In this document: positions 17,916 to 26,745 of the stretch, one piece after another
Numbering within the stretch: the first letter of the stretch is position 1
How the letters are laid out: the number at the start of each line of letters is the position of its first letter
Assembly (NCBI GenBank): GCA_052384575.1
Contig: JBQSUQ010000001.1
Reading direction: 5' to 3' (one strand)
Source: JBQSUQ01 sp052384575
GTDB lineage: Bacteria; Pseudomonadota; Gammaproteobacteria; Enterobacterales; Pasteurellaceae
DNA length: 64,000 nucleotides
Translations under genes and position numbers: made by a program
The notes under the pieces: model-generated
Told to the model about the DNA's origin: nothing
The model's input: the letters and a program-made list of their open reading frames with translations, nothing else
Databases searched by the model: none

Positions 17916-18587
17916 TTATTTATCAATACGTTGATGAATATAATTCAACGCTTTTTCAATGACCTCTTCGATACTTAACTGCGTACTGTCTAGCAACAAC
18001 GCATCATCAGCTGGTTTCAATGGCGCAACTGCTCGATTTCTGTCACGAAAATCACGATCTTTTATCTCGGTTAAAATCTGGTCAAAGTTACCATTAATTC
18101 CTTTATTTTGCAACTGTTTAAAGCGTCTTTTTGCACGTTCTTCTGCACTTGCGTCTAAAAAAAGTTTAACTTGCGCATTTGGGAATACCACAGTACCCAT
18201 ATCACGACCATCCGCAATTAAGCCTTTATCCGTCGCAAAATCCTTTTGTAATTGTAAAAGTGCGCTGCGAACCAGTGGAAAAACCGCAATTTTTGAAGCA
18301 GCTTCAGCCACTTCTTGTGTACGAATTTGTCCGCTGACATCTTCGCCTGATAGCATAATTTTAACTTCACCACCCTGTGGTAAAAATTGCACATTAAGCT
18401 GACTTGCTAATTGTGCTAAAGCTAATTCATCAGATAAATCCACCGCACTTTTTAATGCAGCAAGCGCAGTTACGCGGTAAATGGCGCCACTGTCTAATAA
18501 TGCGAAACCTAATCGCTCCGCTAAGGCGTAGCATAATGTGCCTTTACCTGCGCCACTTGGACCATCTACAGTAATAATCGTTGACAT
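17916..18587 (-). CDS. cmk: Cmk: cytidylate kinase
   Basis: This 223-aa P-loop kinase phosphorylates CMP and dCMP. The P-loop is GPSGAGKGT (9-17). DGRDMGTVVFP and AEERAKRR identify the bacterial Cmk family with its CMP-binding insert. It precedes rpsA on the same strand. Confidence 0.96.
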   Translation of the reverse strand: MSTIITVDGPSGAGKGTLCYALAERLGFALLDSGAIYRVTALAALKSAVDLSDELALAQLASQLNVQFLPQGGEVKIMLSGEDVSGQIRTQEVAEAASKIAVFPLVRSALLQLQKDFATDKGLIADGRDMGTVVFPNAQVKLFLDASAEERAKRRFKQLQNKGINGNFDQILTEIKDRDFRDRNRAVAPLKPADDALLLDSTQLSIEEVIEKALNYIHQRIDK

Positions 18588-18647
18588 ATTTCCCCCATAA
18601 AAACCTGAGTATTATAAAGGTGCACTCTTCTTTGTCAATTTGATAAA

Positions 18648-18670
18648 AAGGCACCGTTTAACGATGCCTT
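18648..18670 (-). terminator. Terminator after the purine permease
   Basis: AAGGCACCG and CGATGCCTT form a stem with one G-T wobble. A T-run follows on the minus strand, just after the permease stop codon. Confidence 0.65.
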
Positions 18671-18677
18671 ATTCAAT

Positions 18678-20009
18678 TTAAATTGCCCAATCACTTGCGT
18701 AGAATGCAACCAATGCAATCGCAATAATGACCGTACCTAAATTTAATTTTTTGACTTCTCCGCTAATGACTCGTCCAATCACTAATGTTGCAAAACCAAG
18801 CATAATCCCTGTTACGATATTTGCAGTTAATACAATAAACACCGCACAAACAAGTCCACTCATTGCACCAATAAAATCATCAAAATCTAATTTGCTCACA
18901 TTACTTAACATAAGCAAACCAACGTACATTAAAGCTGGTGCTGTTGCATAAGGAGGAACTAAAGAAGCTAAAGGTTGGAAAAATAACATCAATAAGAAAC
19001 CGATCCCAACCACAACTGCTGTTAAGCCAGTTTTGCCACCAACAGCTGTTCCTGCTGCAGATTCAATATAAACGGCTGCAGGTGCAGTACCGAATAAGCC
19101 TGACAAAATAGAACCTAATGAATCTGAGGTTAATGCTTTACCACCATTGATAATTTGCCCCTCTTTATCTAATAAATTCGCTTGTCCCGCTACTGCGCGA
19201 ATGGTACCTGTTGCATCAAAAATCGCTGTCATAACTAAAGCGAAAACCGCAGGTAAAATCACCATATTTAAACCGCCTTCAGCAGCAAAAATGGCTCCCA
19301 TAATATCAAGATTTAAAAATTGTGAATTCTCACCAAAGGTTGGCATTTTGAAGAAACCTGAATAAGTCACTTCAGGATCAAAAATTAAACCAATAATCGT
19401 GATTGCAATAATCACCCATAAAATGCTGCCTTTGATTCTTAAACGTTCTAAACCAATAATCGCCGCTAGACCTAATAATGCCATTAACACAGGGAAAGAA
19501 GTAAATTGCCCCATTTTCACCGGCAATCCTGCTTGGTTACTTACTACCAATCCCACACCATTTGCTGCAATTAATAATAAAAATAAACCAATACCAATAC
19601 CTGCGCCTTGTGCAATACTTTCTGGTAGATTACGCAAAATCCATGCGCGAATCCCCGTCACAGAAATCACTGTAAAAATCACACCCATTAAGAAAATAGC
19701 ACCTAATGCCACTGGCACTGGAATTTGTTGACCCAATACCAAACTAAATGCAGTAAATGCGGTTAAGGAAATTGCACAACCAATTGCCATGGGTAAATTT
19801 GCCCATAAGCCAATTAAAATGGAACCCAATCCCGCCACTAAACAAGTCGCAATGAAAACAGATTCTGCAGGAAATCCTGCTTTGCTTAACATTCCCGGTA
19901 CAACAATAATGGAATACACCATTGCAAGAAAGGTGGTTAAACCCGCAATAATTTCTTGACGAACACTTGAACCTCGCGCGGAGAGTTCAAAAGTTTTCTC
20001 TAAAGACAT
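18678..20009 (-). CDS. NCS2/AzgA-type purine permease
   Basis: This 443-aa transporter has 12-14 membrane segments. It starts with the AzgA-subfamily signature RGSSVRQEIIAGLTTFLAMV and contains FDATGTIRAVAGQANLLDKEG and AAPAAVYIESAAGTAVGGKTGLTA, shared with E. coli hypoxanthine/guanine (GhxP) and adenine (AdeP) proton symporters. Sequence alone does not tell which base is preferred. A near-perfect PurR operator overlaps the promoter upstream, which supports purine import as the role. It is a single-gene transcript with its own terminator. Confidence 0.92.
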   Translation of the reverse strand: MSLEKTFELSARGSSVRQEIIAGLTTFLAMVYSIIVVPGMLSKAGFPAESVFIATCLVAGLGSILIGLWANLPMAIGCAISLTAFTAFSLVLGQQIPVPVALGAIFLMGVIFTVISVTGIRAWILRNLPESIAQGAGIGIGLFLLLIAANGVGLVVSNQAGLPVKMGQFTSFPVLMALLGLAAIIGLERLRIKGSILWVIIAITIIGLIFDPEVTYSGFFKMPTFGENSQFLNLDIMGAIFAAEGGLNMVILPAVFALVMTAIFDATGTIRAVAGQANLLDKEGQIINGGKALTSDSLGSILSGLFGTAPAAVYIESAAGTAVGGKTGLTAVVVGIGFLLMLFFQPLASLVPPYATAPALMYVGLLMLSNVSKLDFDDFIGAMSGLVCAVFIVLTANIVTGIMLGFATLVIGRVISGEVKKLNLGTVIIAIALVAFYASDWAI

Positions 20010-20070
20010 AGATTTTCCTTCATATAATGAAATAAATTAAAGTGCGCGTATTTTACCTCAATCATTGAAA

Positions 20071-20086
20071 TAGTAAACGTTTGCGT
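20071..20086 (-). promoter_or_regulatory. PurR operator upstream of the purine permease
   Basis: The minus strand reads ACGCAAACGTTTACTA, matching the PurR consensus ACGCAAACGTTTNCNT at all but the last base. It lies 62 bp before the start codon, immediately upstream of a TAAAAT -10 (20050-20055), so it covers the -35 region as a repressor site would. Confidence 0.85.
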
Positions 20087-20139
20087 AAAAATTCTGTTGA
20101 AAAAAATAGGCGGATTTTAACCGCACTTTTATTATTTCT

Positions 20140-20168
20140 TTGCCAAAAAGCACAAAGGTTTTTATACT
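20140..20168 (+). promoter_or_regulatory. Promoter of galE
   Basis: A -35 TTGCCA (20140-20145) and a -10 TATACT (20163-20168) are separated by 17 bp. The galE start codon follows at 20202 with an AAGGAAAAG ribosome site. Confidence 0.6.
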
Positions 20169-20201
20169 ACCGCTAATTCATCAACGAATAAGGAAAAGAT
20201 T

Positions 20202-21218
20202 ATGGCAATTTTAGTCACTGGCGGTGCCGGCTACATTGGTTCACATACAGTTGTAGAATTATTAAACGCAGGCAAAGAAGTTGTGGTATTAGACAATCTT
20301 TGCAATTCATCAGCGAAATCTCTGGATCGTGTTGCGCAAATTACAGGAAAATCCGTTACTTTCTACTTAGGTGATATTTTAGATACCGTATTACTACAAA
20401 AAATCTTTGCAGAGCATAAAATTGAAGCTGTCATGCACTTTGCTGGCTTAAAAGCGGTTGGTGAAAGCGTAAAAAAACCGGCTGAATATTATTTAAATAA
20501 TGTTACTGGTTCGCTATTGCTCGTACAAGAAATGAAAAAAGCGGGCGTATATAATCTGGTTTTCAGCTCATCTTCTACTGTTTATGGTGATCCTGAAGTT
20601 ATTCCAGTGACAGAAGATTGCAAAGTGGGCGGCACAACCAATCCTTACGGCACATCCAAACTTATGGTTGAGCAAATTTTGACAGATATTGTGAAAGCCG
20701 ATCCGCAATTTAGTATTACCTTATTACGTTATTTCAACCCTGCTGGTGCCCATGAGAGCGGTTTAATTGGTGAAAACCCAAATGGTATCCCAAATAATCT
20801 CATGCCATATATTGCTCAGGTCGCTGTGGGTAAATTACCGCAATTATCCATTTTTGGTAATGATTACGATACGCCGGATGGTACAGGCGTACGTGATTAT
20901 ATTCATGTGGTTGATTTAGCTATTGGCCATGTCAAAGCACTTGAACGTCATGAAAACGACGGCGGATTACATATTTACAATTTAGGCACTGGTGTAGGCT
21001 ATTCAGTGTTAGATATGGTAAATGCCTTCGAGAAAGCCAACAATATTAAAATTCCATACGTCTTTGCACCACGTCGTGCGGGCGACATTGCCATCAACTA
21101 TGCTGATGCATCTCGTTCTGCCAAAGAATTAGGTTGGAAAACAGAACGTAATTTAGAACAAATGATGAAAGATACTTGGAATTGGCAAAAAAATAACCCT
21201 AACGGTTATCAAGACTAG
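20202..21218 (+). CDS. galE: GalE: UDP-glucose 4-epimerase
   Basis: This 338-aa extended short-chain dehydrogenase interconverts UDP-glucose and UDP-galactose, feeding galactose into Haemophilus lipooligosaccharide. The NAD-binding GGAGYIGSH is at 7-15; the catalytic serine cluster is FSSSSTVYGD (121-130) and the YxxxK pair is Y149/K153. The length equals E. coli GalE. It is not in a gal operon; ampG follows after an uptake-signal terminator. Confidence 0.97.
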   Translation: MAILVTGGAGYIGSHTVVELLNAGKEVVVLDNLCNSSAKSLDRVAQITGKSVTFYLGDILDTVLLQKIFAEHKIEAVMHFAGLKAVGESVKKPAEYYLNNVTGSLLLVQEMKKAGVYNLVFSSSSTVYGDPEVIPVTEDCKVGGTTNPYGTSKLMVEQILTDIVKADPQFSITLLRYFNPAGAHESGLIGENPNGIPNNLMPYIAQVAVGKLPQLSIFGNDYDTPDGTGVRDYIHVVDLAIGHVKALERHENDGGLHIYNLGTGVGYSVLDMVNAFEKANNIKIPYVFAPRRAGDIAINYADASRSAKELGWKTERNLEQMMKDTWNWQKNNPNGYQD

Positions 21219-21223
21219 CTTAC

Positions 21224-21255
21224 AAAAGTGCGGTAATTTTGACCGCACTTTTTAT
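21224..21255. terminator. Uptake-signal dyad terminator after galE
   Basis: AAAAGTGCGGT (21224-21234) and ACCGCACTTTT (21242-21252) form a stem with a 7-nt loop and a T-run. The upstream in-frame ATG for ampG lies inside it, which argues for the later ampG start. Confidence 0.8.
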
Positions 21256-21286
21256 TCCTTTTGTGCTCACTAAATTTACATCCAAT

Positions 21287-22564
21287 ATGACGTCAACAAA
21301 AACAAGCTTATTCAAACAAATTTTCAGCCGTAATATGCTGATTTGTATCTTTACTGGTTTCAGTTCGGGGCTACCATTATACATTATTGCCTCATTACTC
21401 CCCGTTTGGCTGCGTTCTGAAAAAGTTGACTTAGAAACTCTCGGTTATTTCACCGCAGTTATGCTGCCTTTCACTTGGAAATTTCTTTGGGCGCCGTTGT
21501 TAGATCGCTATATTCCGCCATTTTTAGGACGTCGTCGCGGTTGGATGTTCATTTCACAAGTTTTACTTATTATTTCCTTAGCTTCCTTTGGGTTGATTTC
21601 ACCTCAATCACAACAAGGATTAACCCTCATCGCAGGATTGGCAACGTTATGTTCTTTTTTCTCCGCCAGTCAGGATATTGTGCTAGATGCTTATCGTCGA
21701 GAAATATTATCCGATGAAGAATTGGGTTTAGGTAATTCCATTCATGTTAATGCTTATCGTATTGCAGGTTTAGTGCCAGGGTCGTTGTCGCTGATTTTGT
21801 CAGATTATTTACCTTGGAAAACAGTGTTTATTATCACCGCACTTTTCATGTTGCCTGGTATATTGATGACATTATTCCTTAGTAAAGAACCGCAAATTGA
21901 ATTAGGCAAGCAACGAACATTAAAAGAAAATGTCATTGAACCTTTCAAAGAATTCTTCACCCGTAAAGGTATTTGGGCTGCGATTGGCATACTGGTATTT
22001 ATCTTTTTATATAAACTGGGTGACAGCATGGCAACCGCGCTTATTTCACCATTTTATTTAGACATGGGTTATAGCAAAACACAAATTGGTATTGTGGCTA
22101 AAAATGCGTCCTTATGGCCAATGGTCGCCGCCAGTATTGTTGGTGGAATTATTATGTTACGCATTGGCATAAATCGAGCACTATGGCTGTTTGGTTTTGT
22201 GCAAATCATCACCATTCTTGGTTTTGCTTGGTTAGCGAAACATGGACATTTTGACCAAATTGGCACTTATGAAATTACCGCATTAAGCCTTGTTATCGCC
22301 GCAGAATACATTGGCGTTGGATTAGGCACTGCTGCATTTGTTGCTTTTATGGCAAGGGAAACCAACCCACTTTACACCGCTACACAATTAGCGCTTTTAA
22401 CCAGTTTATCTGCATTGCCAAGAGTCACTTTTAATACTCAAGCTGGGGCTTGGATTAAGGCGCTTGGTTATTATGATTATTTTTGGCTTTGTTTCTATTT
22501 AGCCATTCCAGGCATGATCTGCTTATTTTGGGTCGCGCCTTGGAATGAGAAAACAGACAAATAA
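21287..22564 (+). CDS. ampG: AmpG: muropeptide MFS permease
   Basis: The 425-aa major facilitator protein imports GlcNAc-anhydro-MurNAc and its peptides from the periplasm for cell-wall recycling. About 12-14 helices are visible. The signature FSSGLPLYIIASLLPVWLRSE near the N-terminus and LDAYRREILSDEELGLGNS in the central part fit AmpG. I chose the start at 21287 because the longer frame begins inside the preceding terminator; the ribosome site is weak there, so the start is less certain than the identity. Confidence 0.92.
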   Translation: MTSTKTSLFKQIFSRNMLICIFTGFSSGLPLYIIASLLPVWLRSEKVDLETLGYFTAVMLPFTWKFLWAPLLDRYIPPFLGRRRGWMFISQVLLIISLASFGLISPQSQQGLTLIAGLATLCSFFSASQDIVLDAYRREILSDEELGLGNSIHVNAYRIAGLVPGSLSLILSDYLPWKTVFIITALFMLPGILMTLFLSKEPQIELGKQRTLKENVIEPFKEFFTRKGIWAAIGILVFIFLYKLGDSMATALISPFYLDMGYSKTQIGIVAKNASLWPMVAASIVGGIIMLRIGINRALWLFGFVQIITILGFAWLAKHGHFDQIGTYEITALSLVIAAEYIGVGLGTAAFVAFMARETNPLYTATQLALLTSLSALPRVTFNTQAGAWIKALGYYDYFWLCFYLAIPGMICLFWVAPWNEKTDK

Positions 22565-22589
22565 AATCAGATTTATCAAACTGTATTTA

Positions 22590-22618
22590 TTGACTTAGCA
22601 AGCTATGCTATTTATGAT
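22590..22618 (+). promoter_or_regulatory. Promoter of adk
   Basis: A -35 TTGACT (22590-22595), a 17-nt spacer and a -10 TATGAT (22613-22618) lie between ampG and adk, giving a short leader before the ATG at 22649. Confidence 0.65.
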
Positions 22619-22648
22619 CCAGACTTTGTTTATTGATATGAGGTTCGT

Positions 22649-23293
22649 ATGAAAATTATTCTTTTGGGGGCACCTGGTGCAGGAAAAGGAACACAAGCAC
22701 AATTTATTATGAATAAATTTGCTATTCCACAAATTTCAACAGGTGATATGCTACGTGCAGCGATTAAAGCAGGAACAGAATTAGGCAAACAAGCAAAAAC
22801 CTTGATGGATGCAGGACTGTTAGTACCAGATGATTTAATTATTGCATTAGTAAAAGATCGTGTATCACAAGAAGATTGTGCAAAAGGTTTCTTATTAGAC
22901 GGTTTCCCTCGCACCATTCCACAAGCAGACGCATTAAAAAATGTCGGCATTAAAATTGATTATGTTTTAGAATTCGATGTGCCAGATGAAGTGATTGTAG
23001 AACGCATGTCAGGTCGTCGTGTACACCAAGCTTCAGGTCGTTCTTACCACATCATTTACAACCCACCAAAAGTGGAAGGCAAAGACGATGTAACAGGCGA
23101 AGATTTAATTATTCGTGCGGATGATAAACCAGAAACCGTATTAGATCGTTTAAAAGTGTATCACAACACAACAAAACCATTAGTAGATTACTACCAAGCT
23201 GAAGCGAAAGCAGGCAACACACAATATTTCCGCTTAGACGGTACACAAAAAGTGGAAGATGTTAGCAAAGAATTAGACAAAATCTTATCTTAA
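22649..23293 (+). CDS. adk: Adk: adenylate kinase
   Basis: This 214-aa enzyme equilibrates ATP + AMP with 2 ADP. The P-loop is GAPGAGKGTQ (7-16), the AMP-binding part STGDMLRAAI and GFLLDGFPRT, and the LID domain runs from GRRVHQASGRSYH to DDVTGEDL. The LID has His/Ser/Asp in place of the four zinc cysteines of Gram-positive enzymes, as usual for gamma-proteobacteria. Confidence 0.98.
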   Translation: MKIILLGAPGAGKGTQAQFIMNKFAIPQISTGDMLRAAIKAGTELGKQAKTLMDAGLLVPDDLIIALVKDRVSQEDCAKGFLLDGFPRTIPQADALKNVGIKIDYVLEFDVPDEVIVERMSGRRVHQASGRSYHIIYNPPKVEGKDDVTGEDLIIRADDKPETVLDRLKVYHNTTKPLVDYYQAEAKAGNTQYFRLDGTQKVEDVSKELDKILS

Positions 23294-23305
23294 TTCTCTC
23301 TCAAA

Positions 23306-23338
23306 CAAAAAGTGCGGTGAATTCCACCGCACTTTTTT
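23306..23338. terminator. Uptake-signal dyad terminator between adk and rlmL
   Basis: AAAAAGTGCGGTG and CACCGCACTTTTTT pair across a 6-nt loop between convergent genes. Both flanks carry A/T runs, so it can stop both transcripts. Confidence 0.85.
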
Positions 23339-23352
23339 ATTGCTCAGCAAAC

Positions 23353-25506
23353 TCAAGATTGATGCGTTACAAGCCAACAGTTATGAATTTGTTTATTACG
23401 TTCAAAATCGAGTGGCAAGGTTTGCGCTGAAATTTCCACCGCATGCAATCCTAATTCAGCTAAACCATCAAAATTCATTTTAAATCCACGTTTATTGTTT
23501 GAAAAAACAATAGTGCCATTTGCACGTAAAATGCGTTTTAATTGCTTCATTAATTGAATATGATCGCGTTGTACATCCCAGCTGTCTTCCATTCGTTTAG
23601 AATTAGAAAACGTTGGCGGATCAACAAAAATCAAATCAAATTGACGATCACATTTGGCTAACCATTGCAAACAATCTGCTTGTATCAATTTATGTTGCTT
23701 GCCTTCAATATCATTTAACAATAAATTTTGTTCCGCCCAGTTTAAATAGGTGTTAGACATATCAACAGTCGTGGTTGATTTTGCGCCACCTAATGCAGCA
23801 TGAACAGTTGCAGAACCCGTATAAGCAAATAAATTAAGGAAATCTTTTCCTTTTGCCATTTCGCCGACCATTTTACGCGTAATGCGGTGATCTAAAAATA
23901 ATCCTGTATCCAAATAATCCGTTAAATTCACCCACAATTTCGCACCATATTCATTGACGTAGAAATAATCGCCTTTGTTGGCTAATTTTTCATATTGATT
24001 GGTGCCTTTTTGTTTTTGGCGCACTTTTAAAACAAGCTTATTCGTTTCAACACCCGTTACTTGTAATGTTGCTGTTACCGCGTCCAATAAACGTTGGCGC
24101 GTTTTATTCTCATCAATATTTTTCGGTGCTGCATACTCTTGCACCACGATGTGATCGCCATAACGATCCACCGCTAAATTATAATCAGGTAAATCAGCAT
24201 CATATAAACGATAAGCGTCCAACCCTTGCTGCTTCGCCCATTTTTCAATTTTCTTGATATTTTTTTGTAAGCGGTTAGCAAAATCGGTTGCCACCATTAA
24301 AGTGCGGTCAAATTCTACCGTATTTTGCACCGCACCTTGCGCTGAAGTTTGCTGAGCAGAGCGAGACGAGATGTGATAATTCTTCTGCACACAATCAAGC
24401 GGACCATTTTTCGCTTTAAATTGACGATGGGAACGTAATCGCAAACAATCCAATAACGCTGGCTCGCCACTAAAAATAGACACATTCCAATCGGAAAATT
24501 CCATTTTTAATCGTTGACCTAACACTGAATACAATGCAATTAACGCTGGCGTTGTGCCTAATCGTTCACCATAAGGCGGGTTACAAATTAAAGTGCCTTG
24601 TTGTTCTGGACTAGGATTTTTTAATGCCGCCACATCCTGTTGCTGCCATTGAATTAAATGTGCCACTCCAGCATTCTTGGCATTTTGTTTGGCTTTTTGC
24701 AACACTCGATGATCTAAATCAAAACCAAAGAAATTTTTTTGAATTTGTTGATTCGTTTGCTGTTCTGCTAGTTCTATTGCTTCCTGTTTGACTTTATCCC
24801 AAGCTGCTTGATTATGCCCTTGCCATAAATCAAATCCCCAATGCATACGATATAACTGCGGTGCAATTTTCGCTTGCATTTGTGCTGCTTCAATTAACAA
24901 GGTCCCAGAACCACACATAGGATCAACTAATACCGTACCTTGTTGCCATCCTGAACGCAAGACAATTGCCGCTGCTAAAGTTTCTCTTAAGGGTGCTGCA
25001 CCAGTATCTTCGCGATAACCACGCATATGTAATGCATCACCGCTTAAATCCAGGGAAATCACCAGTTGTTCACGATTTAAATAAGCATGAATACGAATAT
25101 CAGGATTATCCTTATCAACATTTGGGCGCGCTTTACCATTGCGTTCAAAATAATCCACAATCCCGTCTTTCACACGCATCGCACCAAATTGGGTATGACG
25201 AATATCTGCATTTGTTCCATTAAAATCCACCATAAAGTGAACGCGCTCATCAAAATGCGCTAACCATTGATAGCTAACCACTGCAGAATACAAATCTAAA
25301 TCGCTATAAATTTTGGTATTAATTAAGGGCAACAAAATGCGAGAGGCTAAACGCGACCACAGTAAGGTGCGATATAAGGTTTCATCGTCTGCATAAAAAT
25401 GCACACCACCTTGACTAATTTGACAATCTTTAGCACCAAGATCTATTAGTTCGACTTTTAATAATTCTTCAAAACCACGAGCAGTTGTGGCAAAAAGTTG
25501 TTTCAT
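23353..25506 (-). CDS. rlmL: RlmKL: bifunctional 23S rRNA methyltransferase
   Basis: This 717-aa fusion of two SAM-dependent methyltransferases makes m2G2445 (RlmL half) and m7G2069 (RlmK half) in 23S rRNA. An N-terminal THUMP domain (about 1-155) precedes the first domain, with DPMCGSGTLLIEA and the N6/N2 motif CNPPYGERLG. The second has FAYTGSATVHAALGGA and VDPPTFSNSKRM. The length is close to the E. coli protein (702 aa). It stands alone on its strand. Confidence 0.95.
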   Translation of the reverse strand: MKQLFATTARGFEELLKVELIDLGAKDCQISQGGVHFYADDETLYRTLLWSRLASRILLPLINTKIYSDLDLYSAVVSYQWLAHFDERVHFMVDFNGTNADIRHTQFGAMRVKDGIVDYFERNGKARPNVDKDNPDIRIHAYLNREQLVISLDLSGDALHMRGYREDTGAAPLRETLAAAIVLRSGWQQGTVLVDPMCGSGTLLIEAAQMQAKIAPQLYRMHWGFDLWQGHNQAAWDKVKQEAIELAEQQTNQQIQKNFFGFDLDHRVLQKAKQNAKNAGVAHLIQWQQQDVAALKNPSPEQQGTLICNPPYGERLGTTPALIALYSVLGQRLKMEFSDWNVSIFSGEPALLDCLRLRSHRQFKAKNGPLDCVQKNYHISSRSAQQTSAQGAVQNTVEFDRTLMVATDFANRLQKNIKKIEKWAKQQGLDAYRLYDADLPDYNLAVDRYGDHIVVQEYAAPKNIDENKTRQRLLDAVTATLQVTGVETNKLVLKVRQKQKGTNQYEKLANKGDYFYVNEYGAKLWVNLTDYLDTGLFLDHRITRKMVGEMAKGKDFLNLFAYTGSATVHAALGGAKSTTTVDMSNTYLNWAEQNLLLNDIEGKQHKLIQADCLQWLAKCDRQFDLIFVDPPTFSNSKRMEDSWDVQRDHIQLMKQLKRILRANGTIVFSNNKRGFKMNFDGLAELGLHAVEISAQTLPLDFERNKQIHNCWLVTHQS

Positions 25507-25614
25507 TGAGTAGATTCTCTATGATAAGGAAAATTTGCGCGATTATAGCATAGATTACGCTGTTCTTGTTGCATAAACGCTGTTTGCAATAATTCCTTGG
25601 TATAGATAAAGAAA

Positions 25615-25641
25615 AAGGGACATAGTAACCATGTCCCTTGT
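25615..25641 (-). terminator. Terminator after znuA
   Basis: AAGGGACAT and ATGTCCCTT form a stem around a short loop. The minus-strand product ends in TTTTTC, just past the znuA stop. Confidence 0.8.
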
Positions 25642-25656
25642 TCGCAAAGATGAATA

Positions 25657-26655
25657 TTATTTCAAACAATCTTTGTAGCTATCTGCTGTAAATTGTAAGA
25701 AATTGGTATAAGCATTTTTACCTAATGAAATACTGTCACCCATTGGGTCTAAACGACCAACTTTAACGCCAGTTCCTTTGCTTAAGGTATCAATCACTTT
25801 TGGTGTAAATTGCGGTTCAGCAAATAAACAAGCCACTTTATGTTCTTCAATTTCTTCTTTGATTTTTGCTAAAGTTTTCGCACCCGGAGCCACTAATGGA
25901 TTAATAGTAAATGCGCCAGCCTGTTTTAAATCATAGGCATCATTGAAATAACCATAAGCATCATGGAACACGTAGAAACCTTTACCTTTTACTGCTTCAA
26001 GTTCAGCTTTAATTTTGCTGCTTTTTTCAGCTAAAGTGCGGTTAAAATCCGCGTAGTTTTGTTCAATTTTCGCTTTTTGCTCTGGGTAGATTTCCACTAA
26101 TTTATTTGCTAGTTGTTTAGCAACTAATTGGCTAATTTCAGGTGAATACCAAACATGCCAGTTTACCGTTAAACCATTTTCATCTACTTCATGATGATGG
26201 CCATGATGGTGGTGCCCATGATGTTCATGTTTGTGGTCATCATGCTCGTGTTTGTGCTCATGATGTTCATGGTCATCATGTTCGTGATCATCTTCATCAT
26301 CGTGATGATGGTGTTCTGACTTAGATAATAACTCAGTTACGCCTTCAATCTCAGCAATGGTAACACGTTTATTTGGCGCGACTTTTTCAACACTTTTACT
26401 TAAGAAACCATCTACATCTTTGCCAATCCATAATAATAAATCTGCTGATTGAATTTTTTCCACATCAGAAAGTTTTAAATGATAATCATGTGGTGAAGCG
26501 CCTGCTGGCACGATGATTTTAGTATCAGTAACACCATCAGCGATGGAAGAAGCAATAAAACCTAATGGTTTAACAGAAGTCACAATGCTCGCTTGTGCAG
26601 TTGCAGATAAGGTAAATAATGCTACTGCTGCAGCAACTTTGTTCAATTTAGACAT
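25657..26655 (-). CDS. znuA: ZnuA: periplasmic zinc-binding protein
   Basis: This 332-aa cluster A-I solute-binding protein delivers zinc to the ZnuBC transporter. It has a signal peptide (cleavage near AQA|S, residue 22), a first zinc histidine in ASPHDYH (H56), and a histidine/acid-rich loop at residues 115-155 holding 23 histidines, then NWHVWYSP with the next ligand and FHDAYGYF with another. The loop is typical of high-affinity zinc proteins. znuB and znuC are not adjacent, as in other Haemophilus. I found no convincing Zur box in the 90-bp upstream gap. Confidence 0.95.
   Translation of the reverse strand: MSKLNKVAAAVALFTLSATAQASIVTSVKPLGFIASSIADGVTDTKIIVPAGASPHDYHLKLSDVEKIQSADLLLWIGKDVDGFLSKSVEKVAPNKRVTIAEIEGVTELLSKSEHHHHDDEDDHEHDDHEHHEHKHEHDDHKHEHHGHHHHGHHHEVDENGLTVNWHVWYSPEISQLVAKQLANKLVEIYPEQKAKIEQNYADFNRTLAEKSSKIKAELEAVKGKGFYVFHDAYGYFNDAYDLKQAGAFTINPLVAPGAKTLAKIKEEIEEHKVACLFAEPQFTPKVIDTLSKGTGVKVGRLDPMGDSISLGKNAYTNFLQFTADSYKDCLK
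26191..26313 (-). repeat. Low-complexity His/Asp/Glu codon tract in znuA
   Basis: An imprecise tandem array of CAT/CAC, GAT and GAA codons encodes the zinc-collecting loop (residues 115-155). The repeat units are degenerate, so slippage phase variation is not obvious, but loop length is likely to vary between strains. Confidence 0.8.
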
Positions 26656-26745
26656 AATATTTTCCTTATAGATAAAATAAAGTGCGGTTAGCTTACTCCG
26701 ATCCTTTATAAAAAGCCATCTTTTTTTTTGATAAAAAATAAGAGC

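Noticed and set aside
26142..26324. Histidine-rich open frame on the plus strand
   Set aside because: It is the complement of the znuA histidine codons (CAT reads as ATG or CAT on the other strand) and has no ribosome site.
26656..26745. Zur box upstream of znuA
   Set aside because: I looked for a palindrome like GAAATGTTATANTATAACATTTC and saw no convincing match.
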